Both the position numbers and the translations under genes were made by a program. A stretch of DNA of 64,000 nucleotides from Capnocytophaga haemolytica (GTDB taxonomy: Bacteria > Bacteroidota > Bacteroidia > Flavobacteriales > Flavobacteriaceae), in contig NZ_CP014227.1 in NCBI RefSeq assembly GCF_001553545.1, forward strand, positions 1,155,001-1,219,000. The letters run 5' to 3'. Each line of letters begins with the position of its first letter. Within the stretch, counting starts at the first letter, position 1. A model generated the notes under the pieces. The model ran no database searches, had not been told where the DNA came from, and was given only the letters and a program-made list of their open reading frames with translations. Below are positions 8,451-16,279 of this stretch, piece after piece.

Positions 8451-9338
8451 TGTTTAAACTTTTTCCTATAATAAAGTAAAAGTTCCCGAAAATTAGTAAT
8501 TTTGTGTTTGCAAAAAAAAGAACACCAAAATTCAGGAACTTTGGGCAAAGATACAATAAATAATTGGATTATTCCCTTTTTAAGTGTAGGAAAAAGAGGA
8601 TTTAAAAGTAATTTTGATTTGGCTTCAATATTTTTATTGATTCTCAAGAGGTTAAAAACAGGGGTGCAATGGAGAGAGCTTCCAATTGAAAGCTATTTTG
8701 AAAAAGGAGAAATTTCTTGGCAAAATGTCTATTACTACTTCAATAAATGGAGTAAAGATGATAGTTTTCAGCGAGTATGGTTAAATCTATTAAGCAAGAA
8801 GAAAAGAAAGTTAGATATGTCTTGCGTTCAATTGGATGGTAGTCATACACGTTGTCGCCAAAAAGGAGAATCTGCAGGTTATCAAGCAAGAAAAAAAGCC
8901 GTAACCACAAATAGTATTTTTTTGTGTGATAATAAAGGGCAAATGATAGCAATGGGAAGTCCTAAAGCTGGAAATCACAATGACTTATATGAAATAGAAG
9001 AAGTACTAAAAGAAATCTTAGCTTTATTAGAAGAAGCAGGAATAGAGTACAAAGGTCTGTTTCTCAATGCTGATGCAGGATTTGATAGTAAGTCTCTTAG
9101 AGAGTTTTTAGAAAGCAAAGAAATTATAGCAAATATTAAACCTAATCTCCGAAATGGAGAGCAACCAGATGTTTATTTTGATGAAGAGTTGTACAAAAAT
9201 AGGCTTAAAATTGAACAAGCAAATGGTTGGCTTGACGGATATAAAGATTTGATAATGAGATATGAGTATCTTGATGTAACTTGGATTGGAATGCTCCTAT
9301 TAGGGTTTATCTCCAAGTTCCTCAAAAAAGTTTAAACA
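8451..9338 (+). mobile_element. IS5-family insertion sequence
   Basis: Bounded by inverted ends: TGTTTAAACTTTTT at 8451-8464 and its exact reverse complement at 9325-9338, 14 bp. The single transposase gene fills nearly all of the 888-bp element, and its stop codon lies inside the right end. I see no convincing target-site duplication at the edges. The element is A+T-rich compared with its neighbours, as expected for a recent arrival. It lies between galT and an efflux operon and breaks no gene. Confidence 0.85.
8502..9335 (+). CDS. IS5-family transposase (DDE)
   Basis: Transposase of up to 277 residues. The catalytic triad can be placed: Asp in QLDGSHT, Asp in LNADAGFDS, and Glu in the Y(2)R(3)E pattern YKNRLKIEQ. 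The N-terminal DUF4096-like part (GVQWRELPIESYF) is typical of IS5-type enzymes. The open frame begins with TTG at 8502; no ATG lies near the expected N-terminus. TTG at 8541 (LGKDTINNW) is an alternative giving 264 residues. The frame is intact, so the element may be active. Codon use is A+T-richer than in nearby housekeeping genes. Confidence 0.9.
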   Translation: MCLQKKEHQNSGTLGKDTINNWIIPFLSVGKRGFKSNFDLASIFLLILKRLKTGVQWRELPIESYFEKGEISWQNVYYYFNKWSKDDSFQRVWLNLLSKKKRKLDMSCVQLDGSHTRCRQKGESAGYQARKKAVTTNSIFLCDNKGQMIAMGSPKAGNHNDLYEIEEVLKEILALLEEAGIEYKGLFLNADAGFDSKSLREFLESKEIIANIKPNLRNGEQPDVYFDEELYKNRLKIEQANGWLDGYKDLIMRYEYLDVTWIGMLLLGFISKFLKKV

Positions 9339-9375
9339 CGTTTTTTTAAAAAACAAAAAATATCCCTATCCATAT

Positions 9376-9408
9376 CGGACACACTTCGGTTCCGTAACGG
9401 ATACAGTC
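9376..9408. repeat. Short 11-bp-period array (CGGA core)
   Basis: Three degenerate 11-bp units each start with CGG (9376, 9387, 9398); the third includes ACGGATACAG. This is the weakest member of the 11-bp arrays also seen at 27822, 34194 and 39573. It lies in the 411-bp gap between the insertion sequence and the efflux adaptor gene. Apart from this array, the promoter at 9583 and the inverted heptads at 9632-9735, I see nothing in that gap. Confidence 0.55.
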
Positions 9409-9582
9409 CAAAAATCTCCTCGTAGTTCCATTTTTTCTCAGATAAATTTCGTAATCAATCACACAGATGATTTTTGAATTCCAGTAATAAACACTTTGTA
9501 TTTCAATAAATTACTTCCCTATTTTAGCCTTGATTATATTTTTATGAAATGTTAAAGTTTTATTAATTCTTTGGAAACGTTT

Positions 9583-9612
9583 TTTGTATATAAAGTTTTT
9601 AACGTACCTTTG
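9583..9612 (+). promoter_or_regulatory. Promoter of the RND efflux operon
   Basis: TTTG at 9583-9586, an 18-bp spacer, then TACCTTTG at 9605-9612. Transcription would begin near 9619, leaving a 130-base leader that contains a long imperfect hairpin (9632-9730). Confidence 0.75.
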
Positions 9613-9631
9613 CGCCCTGAAAATACAAATA

Positions 9632-9735
9632 AGCTTTGAGCCGTCAACTTTGAGTTTTGAATGCAGTACTCCATATAGAATGGGAGGTTTGCACATAGCC
9701 TTCAAAACTGAAAGTTGAAAGCTAAAAGCTAAAAA
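9632..9735. repeat. Inverted pair of 7-bp-period arrays in an mRNA leader
   Basis: The right half is five exact-register heptads from 9701 (TTCAAAA, CTGAAAG and so on). The left half, 9632-9661, is its near reverse complement: 26 of 30 positions match, with an 18-bp core at 9644-9661/9701-9718 that has one mismatch. In RNA this would fold into a long hairpin with a 39-base loop ahead of the efflux adaptor start. Confidence 0.8.
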
Positions 9736-9749
9736 TAATACATTAACAA

Positions 9750-10829
9750 ATGAAAAAATTAATTACAGCAGTTGTGGTACTTGCCATCGTAGGATTTATG
9801 GCGTATCGCTTGTATGCAAACAAGAAACAGAATGCAGAGAATGTGGCTATCGTAGCGCAAACCGAAGCTGCCATAGCCGTGCGTGCCGCTAAGGCTGCCG
9901 ATGAAAAGGTGGCTGACCTCTTTACCGCTAATGGTACGTTTGTAGCGGAACAAGACCTGAATGTATCTTCAGAGATGGGCGGACAGGTAGTAAAGATATA
10001 TGTAAAAGAAGGCGACTATGTGCGTGCAGGACAGGTGCTCGCCAGCACTAAAGCCGACAGAACTAATGTGCAGCTTGGCAGTGCTAAGGCAGCGTTAGAG
10101 ACTGCCAAGGCTGACTTGCAACGCTTTGAGAGTGCTTACCAAACAGGGGGCGTAACCGCACAACAACTCTCACAAGCACGTCTACAGCTCACCAATGCAC
10201 AGGCTCAGTACAACGCTGCGGCTATCAGCTCAGGCGACACCTCTGTGCGCTCTAAAATCAATGGAATTGTAACAAGCAAGAGCGTTGAAGAAGGCGCGAT
10301 GGTTGCCGCTGGGCAAACGCTCTTCAATGTGGTAAACATCGATAATTTAAAGCTGAAAATTACCGTAGATGAGAGCCAAGTAGGGCGCTTAAAGGTTGGT
10401 GATATTATCAAAGTAAAGCCAAGTGCCTCTACTGATGAGGTAGAAGGGAAGATTATTTTTGTGGCTCCTAAGGCAAATGCAGCCCTCAAATTCCCTGTGG
10501 AAATCTTAGTGTCTAACAAGGATAAGAAACTCCGTGCGGGGATGTATGCCTCTGCACTCTTTGACGGTGATAAGAGCGATGCTACCGTGCTGGTGGTGCC
10601 TCACAGTGCGTTTGTGGGTAGTATCAGCCAGAATAAGATTTTTAAGATAGTTGATGGCCAGAACGACAAGGGCGAGGCTGTGAAGAAAGCTGAAATGGTG
10701 ATCGTAAAGAGCGGTCGCAACTTTGGTGATAAGGTAGAGATTGTCGATGGGCTGAAAGCTGGTGATGAGGTAGTAACCAGCGGACAAATCAACTTGGATA
10801 ACGGAACAGTAGTACAAATAGTTAAATAG
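9750..10829 (+). CDS. RND efflux periplasmic adaptor (membrane fusion protein)
   Basis: A 359-residue HlyD/AcrA-type adaptor that links an inner-membrane RND pump to an outer-membrane channel. An N-terminal membrane anchor (LITAVVVLAIVGFMAYRLYA) comes first. The lipoyl/barrel-sandwich half follows (GGQVVKIYVKEGDYVRAGQVLA, about residues 78-99 by position), then a short coiled-coil hairpin around 105-150. The second lipoyl half is SVEEGAMVAAGQTLFNVVNID and the C-terminal beta-barrel holds DKVEIVDGLKAGDEVVTSGQI. It lacks a lipobox, so it is anchored by a membrane helix. The RND pump gene follows after a broken DUF1304 gene. No TolC-like gene is in the window, so the channel must be encoded elsewhere. 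Confidence 0.92.
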   Translation: MKKLITAVVVLAIVGFMAYRLYANKKQNAENVAIVAQTEAAIAVRAAKAADEKVADLFTANGTFVAEQDLNVSSEMGGQVVKIYVKEGDYVRAGQVLASTKADRTNVQLGSAKAALETAKADLQRFESAYQTGGVTAQQLSQARLQLTNAQAQYNAAAISSGDTSVRSKINGIVTSKSVEEGAMVAAGQTLFNVVNIDNLKLKITVDESQVGRLKVGDIIKVKPSASTDEVEGKIIFVAPKANAALKFPVEILVSNKDKKLRAGMYASALFDGDKSDATVLVVPHSAFVGSISQNKIFKIVDGQNDKGEAVKKAEMVIVKSGRNFGDKVEIVDGLKAGDEVVTSGQINLDNGTVVQIVK

Positions 10830-10834
10830 CAGCT

Positions 10835-10925
10835 GTCAGGCTTTAGGCTTTAGGTCTTAGGCTTCAGCTTTAAGACTATGCCACAATGCACCTGACGCCT
10901 AAAGCCTGATGCCTCAGTCCTTAAA
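10835..10925. repeat. Two opposed 7-bp-period arrays
   Basis: Six heptads from 10835 (GTCAGGC, TTTAGGC, TTTAGGT and so on) and five from 10891 (CCTGACG, CCTAAAG and so on) face each other. A 13-bp perfect inverted repeat pairs 10836-10848 with 10897-10909. They fill the gap between the adaptor and the DUF1304 gene. There is no T-run, so they need not act as a terminator. Confidence 0.75.
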
Positions 10926-10928
10926 CAA

Positions 10929-11288
10929 ATGATAGGAACCATATTAACTGCCCTTGTGGCATTAGAACATTTGTACATCCTCTATATGGAGATGTTTGCG
11001 TGGGAGACGCGTGGGAAGGCGTTCTTTAAGTCGCTGCCTGAGGAGTTATTTCCTAAGACTAAGGGTATGGCGGCTAACCAAGGGCTCTACAATGGCTTTT
11101 TGGTGGCAGGCTTGGTGTGAAGTTTCTGCATTGCTGACCCTGTATGGGCGGTAAATGTGCGGCTCTTCTTCCTCGCTTGTGTAGCCGTGGCAGGTATCTA
11201 CGGGGCACTGACAGCCTCTAAGAAGATATTTGTAGCACAAGCCTTACCAGCGATTATCGTAGGTATTTGTGTCTATTGTGGAATATAA
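10929..11288 (+). pseudogene. DUF1304 membrane protein, interrupted by an in-frame TGA
   Basis: The reading frame encodes a DUF1304-type small membrane protein: ALVALEHLYILYMEMFAW at the N-terminus, the family motif AANQGLYNGFLVAGL in the middle, then after a TGA (11118-11120) the same frame continues with LFFLACVAVAGIYGALTA to a TAA at 11286-11288. Total length would be 119 codons, normal for the family. The TGA falls where relatives have Trp (GLxW), so a TGG-to-TGA change is the simplest explanation. It may be a true nonsense mutation or a sequence error. The function of DUF1304 is unknown; here it lies between the efflux adaptor and pump genes. Confidence 0.85.
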
Positions 11289-11368
11289 CACTGAACAAAA
11301 GAATAAGTAATAACAAATAAGTTGGGTGAATGTATTTAGGGAAAAGCCACTGTCTTTTGAGTGCTCCG

Positions 11369-11403
11369 CTAACCACTAATTACTAACCCCTAACCACTAA
11401 AGA
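11369..11403. repeat. 7-bp-period array (CTAAnnn)
   Basis: Five heptads in register, each beginning CTAA (CTAACCA, CTAATTA, CTAACCC, and two more), end 4 bases before the RND pump start. The rest of the 119-bp gap shows no promoter or hairpin. Confidence 0.8.
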
Positions 11404-11407
11404 ATCA

Positions 11408-14400
11408 ATGAATTTAATCAAACTTTCCATTAAGCGTCCGAGTGTCCTCATTGTGATACTCTCGCTCTTACTTTTGGGTGGTTTTTATACCTATAAGTTG
11501 CTCAACTACGAGCTTATCCCTAAATTTGAGGTAAATGTGGTAACTGTTTCTACCATCTATGCGGGGGCATCGCCTTCGGAGATTGAGAGTACGGTTACTA
11601 AGAAGATAGAAGATGCGGTATCTTCACTGCAAAACGTGAAGAAACTCATCTCCAACTCCTATGAAGGGGTGTCGGTGGTGATCATTCAGCTTACTGATGA
11701 AGCAGATGTGGACTATACGCTCAACGAGGCACAGCGCAAAATCAATGCGATACGCTCTGGGTTGCCTAAGGATGCCAAAGAACCATCGCTGAGTAAGTTT
11801 TCACTCTCCGACTTGCCTATCGTATCCATTGGGGTAACCTCAGATCTCAGCTCGCAAGAGCTGTATGACTTAGTAGATAAGAAGATACAACCCGAGCTTT
11901 CGCGTGTGCCTGGTGTAGCTAAGGTGAGCATCATCGGGGGGCGTAAGCGCGAGATACGCGTAAGCCTTGATGCCAATAAGCTCGAAGGCTATGGGCTCTC
12001 TATCCCACAGGTGCAACAGCTGATTGCTGCCTCTAATATGGAAATCCCAACGGGTAAGCTAAAAACCCGCGATAACAGTACTACCATTCGTCTGTTAGGT
12101 AAAATCAGTGATGTAGAGCAATTGCGCAACCTTACTCTTGCCTCACGCGATGGTGTGGAAATACGCCTCAGCGATGTAGCCGATGTACAAGATACGGAGC
12201 AAGAAGCTACTAAGGTAGCGCGTATTGACCAGAAAAGCACCCTGCTACTGCAAGTAATCAAACAGACCGATGCCAATGCCGTATCGGTGAGTGAGGAGGT
12301 GCGCAAGCGTATGGGACATATAGAGCAGGCGTATAAGAATGAGAACGTGAAGATGACCTTGGCTGAAGACACCAGTGAGTTTACCCTTGAGGCAGCTAAC
12401 TCAGTGATGCACGACTTGGTGCTGGCTATCGTCTTGGTAGCCTTAGTGATGTTCTTCTTCCTCCACAGCTTGCGCAACGCGGTGATTGTGATGGTCTCTA
12501 TCCCAACCTCACTGATTGCAACCTTCATCGGGATGTGGGCATTTGGCTTCTCACTCAACCTGATGAGCCTCGTTGCCCTCTCATTAGTGGTAGGTATCTT
12601 GGTGGACGACGCTATTGTGGTGCTCGAGAATGTTCACCGTCATATAGAAATGGGGAAGAACAAAGTACGCGCTGCCTTTGATGGCTCTAAGGAGATAATG
12701 CTCACCGTAACGGCGATCACCTCAGTGATTGTGGTGGTATTCTTGCCAATCTCAATGGGTACGGGTATGGTAGTGAATATTATGCGCGAGTTCTGTATGA
12801 CAGTAGTGATCGCAACAGTGCTCTCCCTCTTTATGTCCTTCACAACCGTGCCTTGGCTCTATTCACGCTTCGGTAAACTGGAACACCCCAACCCTAAGAC
12901 GTTTATGGGTAAGCTCTCCATTGGCTTTGAAAAGTATCTCAAGCAATTTACGAACTTCTTCTCTAACCTCATGCAATGGTCGTTCCGCAACAAGTGGAAG
13001 ACGGTGATCATCGTAGCCTTCTTGTTCTTTGGCTCTTGCTCACTGATACCAGCAGGCTTTGTGGGTACCGAGTTCTTCCCTAAGATGGACCGCGGCAAGT
13101 TCCTCGTACAGATAGAACTCCCTAAGGACGTTGCCTTAGAGCAGACCAACTTCTACACTCTTAAGGCAGAGAACTACCTAAAGAACCTGAAAGTACCTGG
13201 TACTAATAAGCCGCTCATCAATAGTATGATCACTACCGTTGGGCAAGCCACTGACGGTATGGGCGATGCACAGGCGACTATTTATAAGGCAGAAATACAA
13301 GTAGAACTCATCGACAAGAAAGAGCGTGATGAGACTACCGACATCATCGCGGCAAAACTGAAACGCGCTCTCTCTCAATACTTAGTAGGGGCTAAGGTGA
13401 AGACGGTACCTGTAGGGCTTATTGGGGCTGAAAACGCCTCTATACGGCTCTACGTAACGGCTGACAATATTGACACTGCCCGTGAATACGCCGAGAAGTA
13501 TGCCGAGATACTCAAAGGCGTGCCTGGTGCTACTGAGGTGAAACTCTCGGCTGAGGCTGGTAACCCTGAAATCAATGTGGCTATTGACCGCGATAAGATG
13601 GCAATGTTTGGCTTGAATATTGCTACAGTAGGTACAACAATGCGTACTGCTTTCAATGGGAATGACGACAACAAGTTCCGCACAGGCGACTCAGAGTACA
13701 ATATCAACATTGTTTACGACGAGGCAAGCCGTGAGAACATTAGCAATATTGAGGATATTCAGTTTATGAACGACCAAGGGCAGCTGATCAAGCTCGCTCA
13801 GTTTGCCAAGATCAGCTACTCCTCAGGACCAACCCTCTTAGAGCGTTACGATAAGTCGCCATCGGTAAACGTGCAAGCGCAAGCTGTGGGTCGCCCATCG
13901 GGTACGATTACCAGCGATTGGGAAGCGCGTATGGCTAAGATAGAAAAGCCTGCTAACGTGCGCCTCGTGTGGGGTGGCGACCGCGAGAACCAAGATGAAG
14001 GCTTTGGCACGATTGGGGTATCACTCTTGGCAGCGATAATCTTAGTATATATGGTGATGGTAGTGCTCTACGACAGCTTCTCACGCCCACTCATTGTGAT
14101 GTTTTCCATCCCACTATCCTTCATTGGGGTACTCTGGGCATTGGCACTGACGAATATGACACTGAACATTTTCACCCTCTTGGGTATGATTATGCTCATT
14201 GGTCTGGTGGCCAAGAACGCGATTATGCTTGTGGACTTTGCCAACCACCGCAAAGAGGAAGGCGAGGATACGGTTACGGCACTCATACAGGCGAACCACG
14301 CCCGTCTGCGTCCTATCCTGATGACTACCATTGCGATGGTAGCAGGAATGATACCTATTGCGCTGGCAAGTGGTGCCGCAGCAGAGGTAAATAATGGCTT

Positions 14401-14581
14401 GGCAATCGTTATCATCGGAGGTTTGCTCTCCTCACTGTTCCTTACGCTGATTATCGTACCATTGGTATACCTGATATTCGACAACATCGGCAAGCGATTT
14501 GGCAAGAGCAAGAAGAAAGATTACGACAAGCTGATGATTGCTGACTATGAGCATATTGACATCAAAGCAGAATATGAATAA
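11408..14581 (+). CDS. RND efflux transporter permease (AcrB/MexB family)
   Basis: A 1057-residue RND pump, full length. The first membrane helix follows the typical SIKRPSVLIVILSLLLLGGFY opening. Hydrophobic helices cluster around residues 335-480 and 860-1040, separated by two large periplasmic loops, as in all RND proteins. Intramembrane proton-relay Asp residues are visible in VGILVDDAIVVLENVHRH (about residue 400), and the second-half repeat has LIGLVAKNAIMLVDFANHR. It belongs to the drug/multi-substrate type rather than the heavy-metal type, but the substrate cannot be told. It works with the adaptor at 9750. A strong terminator follows at 14611. Confidence 0.95.
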   Translation: MNLIKLSIKRPSVLIVILSLLLLGGFYTYKLLNYELIPKFEVNVVTVSTIYAGASPSEIESTVTKKIEDAVSSLQNVKKLISNSYEGVSVVIIQLTDEADVDYTLNEAQRKINAIRSGLPKDAKEPSLSKFSLSDLPIVSIGVTSDLSSQELYDLVDKKIQPELSRVPGVAKVSIIGGRKREIRVSLDANKLEGYGLSIPQVQQLIAASNMEIPTGKLKTRDNSTTIRLLGKISDVEQLRNLTLASRDGVEIRLSDVADVQDTEQEATKVARIDQKSTLLLQVIKQTDANAVSVSEEVRKRMGHIEQAYKNENVKMTLAEDTSEFTLEAANSVMHDLVLAIVLVALVMFFFLHSLRNAVIVMVSIPTSLIATFIGMWAFGFSLNLMSLVALSLVVGILVDDAIVVLENVHRHIEMGKNKVRAAFDGSKEIMLTVTAITSVIVVVFLPISMGTGMVVNIMREFCMTVVIATVLSLFMSFTTVPWLYSRFGKLEHPNPKTFMGKLSIGFEKYLKQFTNFFSNLMQWSFRNKWKTVIIVAFLFFGSCSLIPAGFVGTEFFPKMDRGKFLVQIELPKDVALEQTNFYTLKAENYLKNLKVPGTNKPLINSMITTVGQATDGMGDAQATIYKAEIQVELIDKKERDETTDIIAAKLKRALSQYLVGAKVKTVPVGLIGAENASIRLYVTADNIDTAREYAEKYAEILKGVPGATEVKLSAEAGNPEINVAIDRDKMAMFGLNIATVGTTMRTAFNGNDDNKFRTGDSEYNINIVYDEASRENISNIEDIQFMNDQGQLIKLAQFAKISYSSGPTLLERYDKSPSVNVQAQAVGRPSGTITSDWEARMAKIEKPANVRLVWGGDRENQDEGFGTIGVSLLAAIILVYMVMVVLYDSFSRPLIVMFSIPLSFIGVLWALALTNMTLNIFTLLGMIMLIGLVAKNAIMLVDFANHRKEEGEDTVTALIQANHARLRPILMTTIAMVAGMIPIALASGAAAEVNNGLAIVIIGGLLSSLFLTLIIVPLVYLIFDNIGKRFGKSKKKDYDKLMIADYEHIDIKAEYE

Positions 14582-14582
14582 T

Positions 14583-14707
14583 AATGAGTAAAGAGTAACG
14601 AGCAAAGAGTAATGCCCAGCGATTAATATTGCTTAATCGTTGGGCATTATTCGTTATAAATTTACACATTACAAATCATTATACATTATACATTGTAAAT
14701 TATACCT
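14583..14707. repeat. 7-bp-period arrays on both sides of a terminator
   Basis: Heptads with GAG every 7 bases (14586, 14593, 14600, 14607) lead into the terminator stem at 14611. After it, heptads of the ATACATT type run from about 14675 to 14705, up to the RNase H start at 14713. The two arrays use different 7-mers. Confidence 0.75.
14611..14648 (+). terminator. Terminator of the RND operon
   Basis: Stem AATGCCCAGCGATTA (14611-14625) pairs with 14634-14648, one G-T wobble, 8-base loop, followed by ATTCGTTAT. A T-run is weak. Confidence 0.75.
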
Positions 14708-14712
14708 TAAAA

Positions 14713-15336
14713 ATGAAATATTACGTAGTATGGGAAGGGCGCGATACGGGTATCTTTACGCGCTGGGCGGACTGCAAACGCGCTATTGACGGCTACCCAA
14801 AGGCAAAATACAAGAGTTTTCTCACTGAAGAGACCGCCCGAAGGGCTTTTATAGAAGGTTATGAAGCCTATTGGGGCAAACAAATAGATGAGACAGTGGA
14901 GGTGCATTTCAATGCGCCTAACCAGCCACTGTACCCTTCTATTGCAGTCGATGGGGCGTGTCAAGGCAATCCAGGTCCGATGGAATACCGAGGAGTAGAC
15001 CCTAAGACGCGCCGAGAAATCTTCCGACTGCCGGTAATGCCCGAAGGCACTAACAACATTGCTGAGTTCCTCGCAATCGTACACGCTTTGGCATTGCTCA
15101 AGCAACACAAAAGCACTATCCCTGTGTACTCCGATAGTGCCTACGCCATTAAGTGGGTAAAGGACAAAGTGTGCAAGACGAACCTCACTAAGAATGAGCG
15201 CAATGCGCCGCTCTTTGACTTGATTGACCGTGCGCTGAAGTGGCTCAATGAGAACACTTACCCCAATCCTATTCTCAAATGGGAGACGCGCCTATGGGGC
15301 GAAAACCCTGCCGACTTTGGCAGAAAAGGAAAATAA
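14713..15336 (+). CDS. Ribonuclease H1 with viroplasmin domain
   Basis: RNase HI that cuts RNA in RNA-DNA hybrids. The N-terminal ~45 residues form a viroplasmin/HBD-type domain (YYVVWEGRDTGIFTRWADC, then GYPKAKYKSF), which binds hybrids in eukaryote-like RNase H1. The catalytic domain has Asp in AVDGACQGNPG, Glu in NNIAEFLAIVHAL, Asp in PVYSDSAYAIKWV, and a C-terminal Asp in ENPADFGRK. I start it at 14713 (MKYYVVW), giving 207 residues. An upstream in-frame ATG at 14629 would add 28 residues encoded by the terminator and heptad repeat, so it is unlikely. Confidence 0.92.
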   Translation: MKYYVVWEGRDTGIFTRWADCKRAIDGYPKAKYKSFLTEETARRAFIEGYEAYWGKQIDETVEVHFNAPNQPLYPSIAVDGACQGNPGPMEYRGVDPKTRREIFRLPVMPEGTNNIAEFLAIVHALALLKQHKSTIPVYSDSAYAIKWVKDKVCKTNLTKNERNAPLFDLIDRALKWLNENTYPNPILKWETRLWGENPADFGRKGK

Positions 15337-15347
15337 TCGTACTTTTG
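15316..15347 (+). promoter_or_regulatory. Promoter of the nfu gene
   Basis: TTTG (15316-15319), a 20-bp spacer, then TACTTTTG (15340-15347). The start codon is 20 bases further on. The -33 element lies inside the end of the RNase H gene. Confidence 0.65.
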
Positions 15348-15366
15348 CCCCGAAATACTAACAACA

Positions 15367-16269
15367 ATGATTGACATCAACCTAAAAGTAGTACCCACTA
15401 CTCATCCCGATATTATCAAACTCGAAGCTACCAAAGCCTTAGTGAAAGGCAGCTACGAGTACAAAAATATCGACGAGGCAAAAGGCTCACCCTTGGCGCA
15501 GGAACTCTTTTACCTGCCTTTTGTAAAGACCGTTTACATTTCGAGCAACTTCATTGCCTTGAAGCGTTTCCCTATTGTGGAGTGGAAAGATGTGCAGGAA
15601 GAGGTGGCGGCACAAGTGTTGCAATATCTGCGCAACGAACGCCCTATCGTCAATACCGATGAAGGGGCTAAATTGCAACCTGTAACCGTATACACTGAGA
15701 GTACCCCCAACCCTGCGGTGATGAAATACGTGGCGAGTAGGGTGCTCGTGCCTTGTCTCATCGAGTATAAGAACGCTGAGGAGGCTGACGAGTCGCCTAT
15801 GGCTACGGCACTTTTTACCAAGTTTCCTTATATCAAAGAGCTGTTCTTTGATGACAATTACCTCTCTATCACTAAGGATGATATTGCCGATTGGCTTGAA
15901 GTGGCTATGGAACTGCGTGAGTTTGTACGCACTTACCTCGCTGAGGGGCATATCATTATTCCGAAAACTGCCTTACAACGCCACCGCGACCAAGTGGTAA
16001 AACCCGCACTGAAAGCACGTACCAACGATGCTACTTCCCAGCAGATTATTGCCATCATTGAGCGCGATGTGAAGCCTGCCGTAGCCTCTGACGGGGGTAA
16101 TATCCAATTCATCGCTTATACACCCGAAACCCATCAGGTGGAAGTCGCCTTGCAGGGTGCGTGTAGTGGCTGTCCCTCTTCGATGCAGACACTAAAAAAG
16201 GGCATTGAAGTTATCCTAAGAGATAAACTTCAAAACCCTTATATTGATGTAGTTGCTCTTGATAATTGA
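15367..16269 (+). CDS. NifU-like iron-sulfur scaffold with two Nfu N-terminal domains
   Basis: A 300-residue Nfu-type protein that carries or delivers Fe-S clusters to target proteins. Two copies of the Nfu N-terminal domain lie in tandem: residues ~1-85 (LVKGSYEYKNIDEAKGSPLA) and ~100-190 (LVPCLIEYKNAEEADESPMA). A C-terminal NifU domain (~215-300) contains the cluster-ligand motif GACSGCPSS and GGNIQFI. The tandem duplication of the N-domain is a Bacteroidota style; most bacteria have one or none. It has its own promoter and ends 10 bp from the convergent Mur-like gene. Confidence 0.92.
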   Translation: MIDINLKVVPTTHPDIIKLEATKALVKGSYEYKNIDEAKGSPLAQELFYLPFVKTVYISSNFIALKRFPIVEWKDVQEEVAAQVLQYLRNERPIVNTDEGAKLQPVTVYTESTPNPAVMKYVASRVLVPCLIEYKNAEEADESPMATALFTKFPYIKELFFDDNYLSITKDDIADWLEVAMELREFVRTYLAEGHIIIPKTALQRHRDQVVKPALKARTNDATSQQIIAIIERDVKPAVASDGGNIQFIAYTPETHQVEVALQGACSGCPSSMQTLKKGIEVILRDKLQNPYIDVVALDN

Positions 16270-16279
16270 TACTTTTCTT

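Noticed and set aside
9339..9375. Target-site duplication of the insertion sequence
   Set aside because: Bases beside 8451 (GAAGC) and 9338 (CGTTT) do not match over 2-9 bp in direct orientation.
9511..9705. Minus-strand open frame in the efflux leader
   Set aside because: It overlaps the efflux promoter and the inverted heptads; no recognisable protein features.
10929..11288. TGA read as tryptophan throughout
   Set aside because: Ordinary genes here use TGG for Trp, many end in clean TGA/TAA/TAG, and an intact RF2 gene is present; only two broken genes show it.
14629..14712. Upstream start for the RNase H gene
   Set aside because: These 28 codons are the terminator and heptad repeat of the preceding gene; the protein family begins at 14713.
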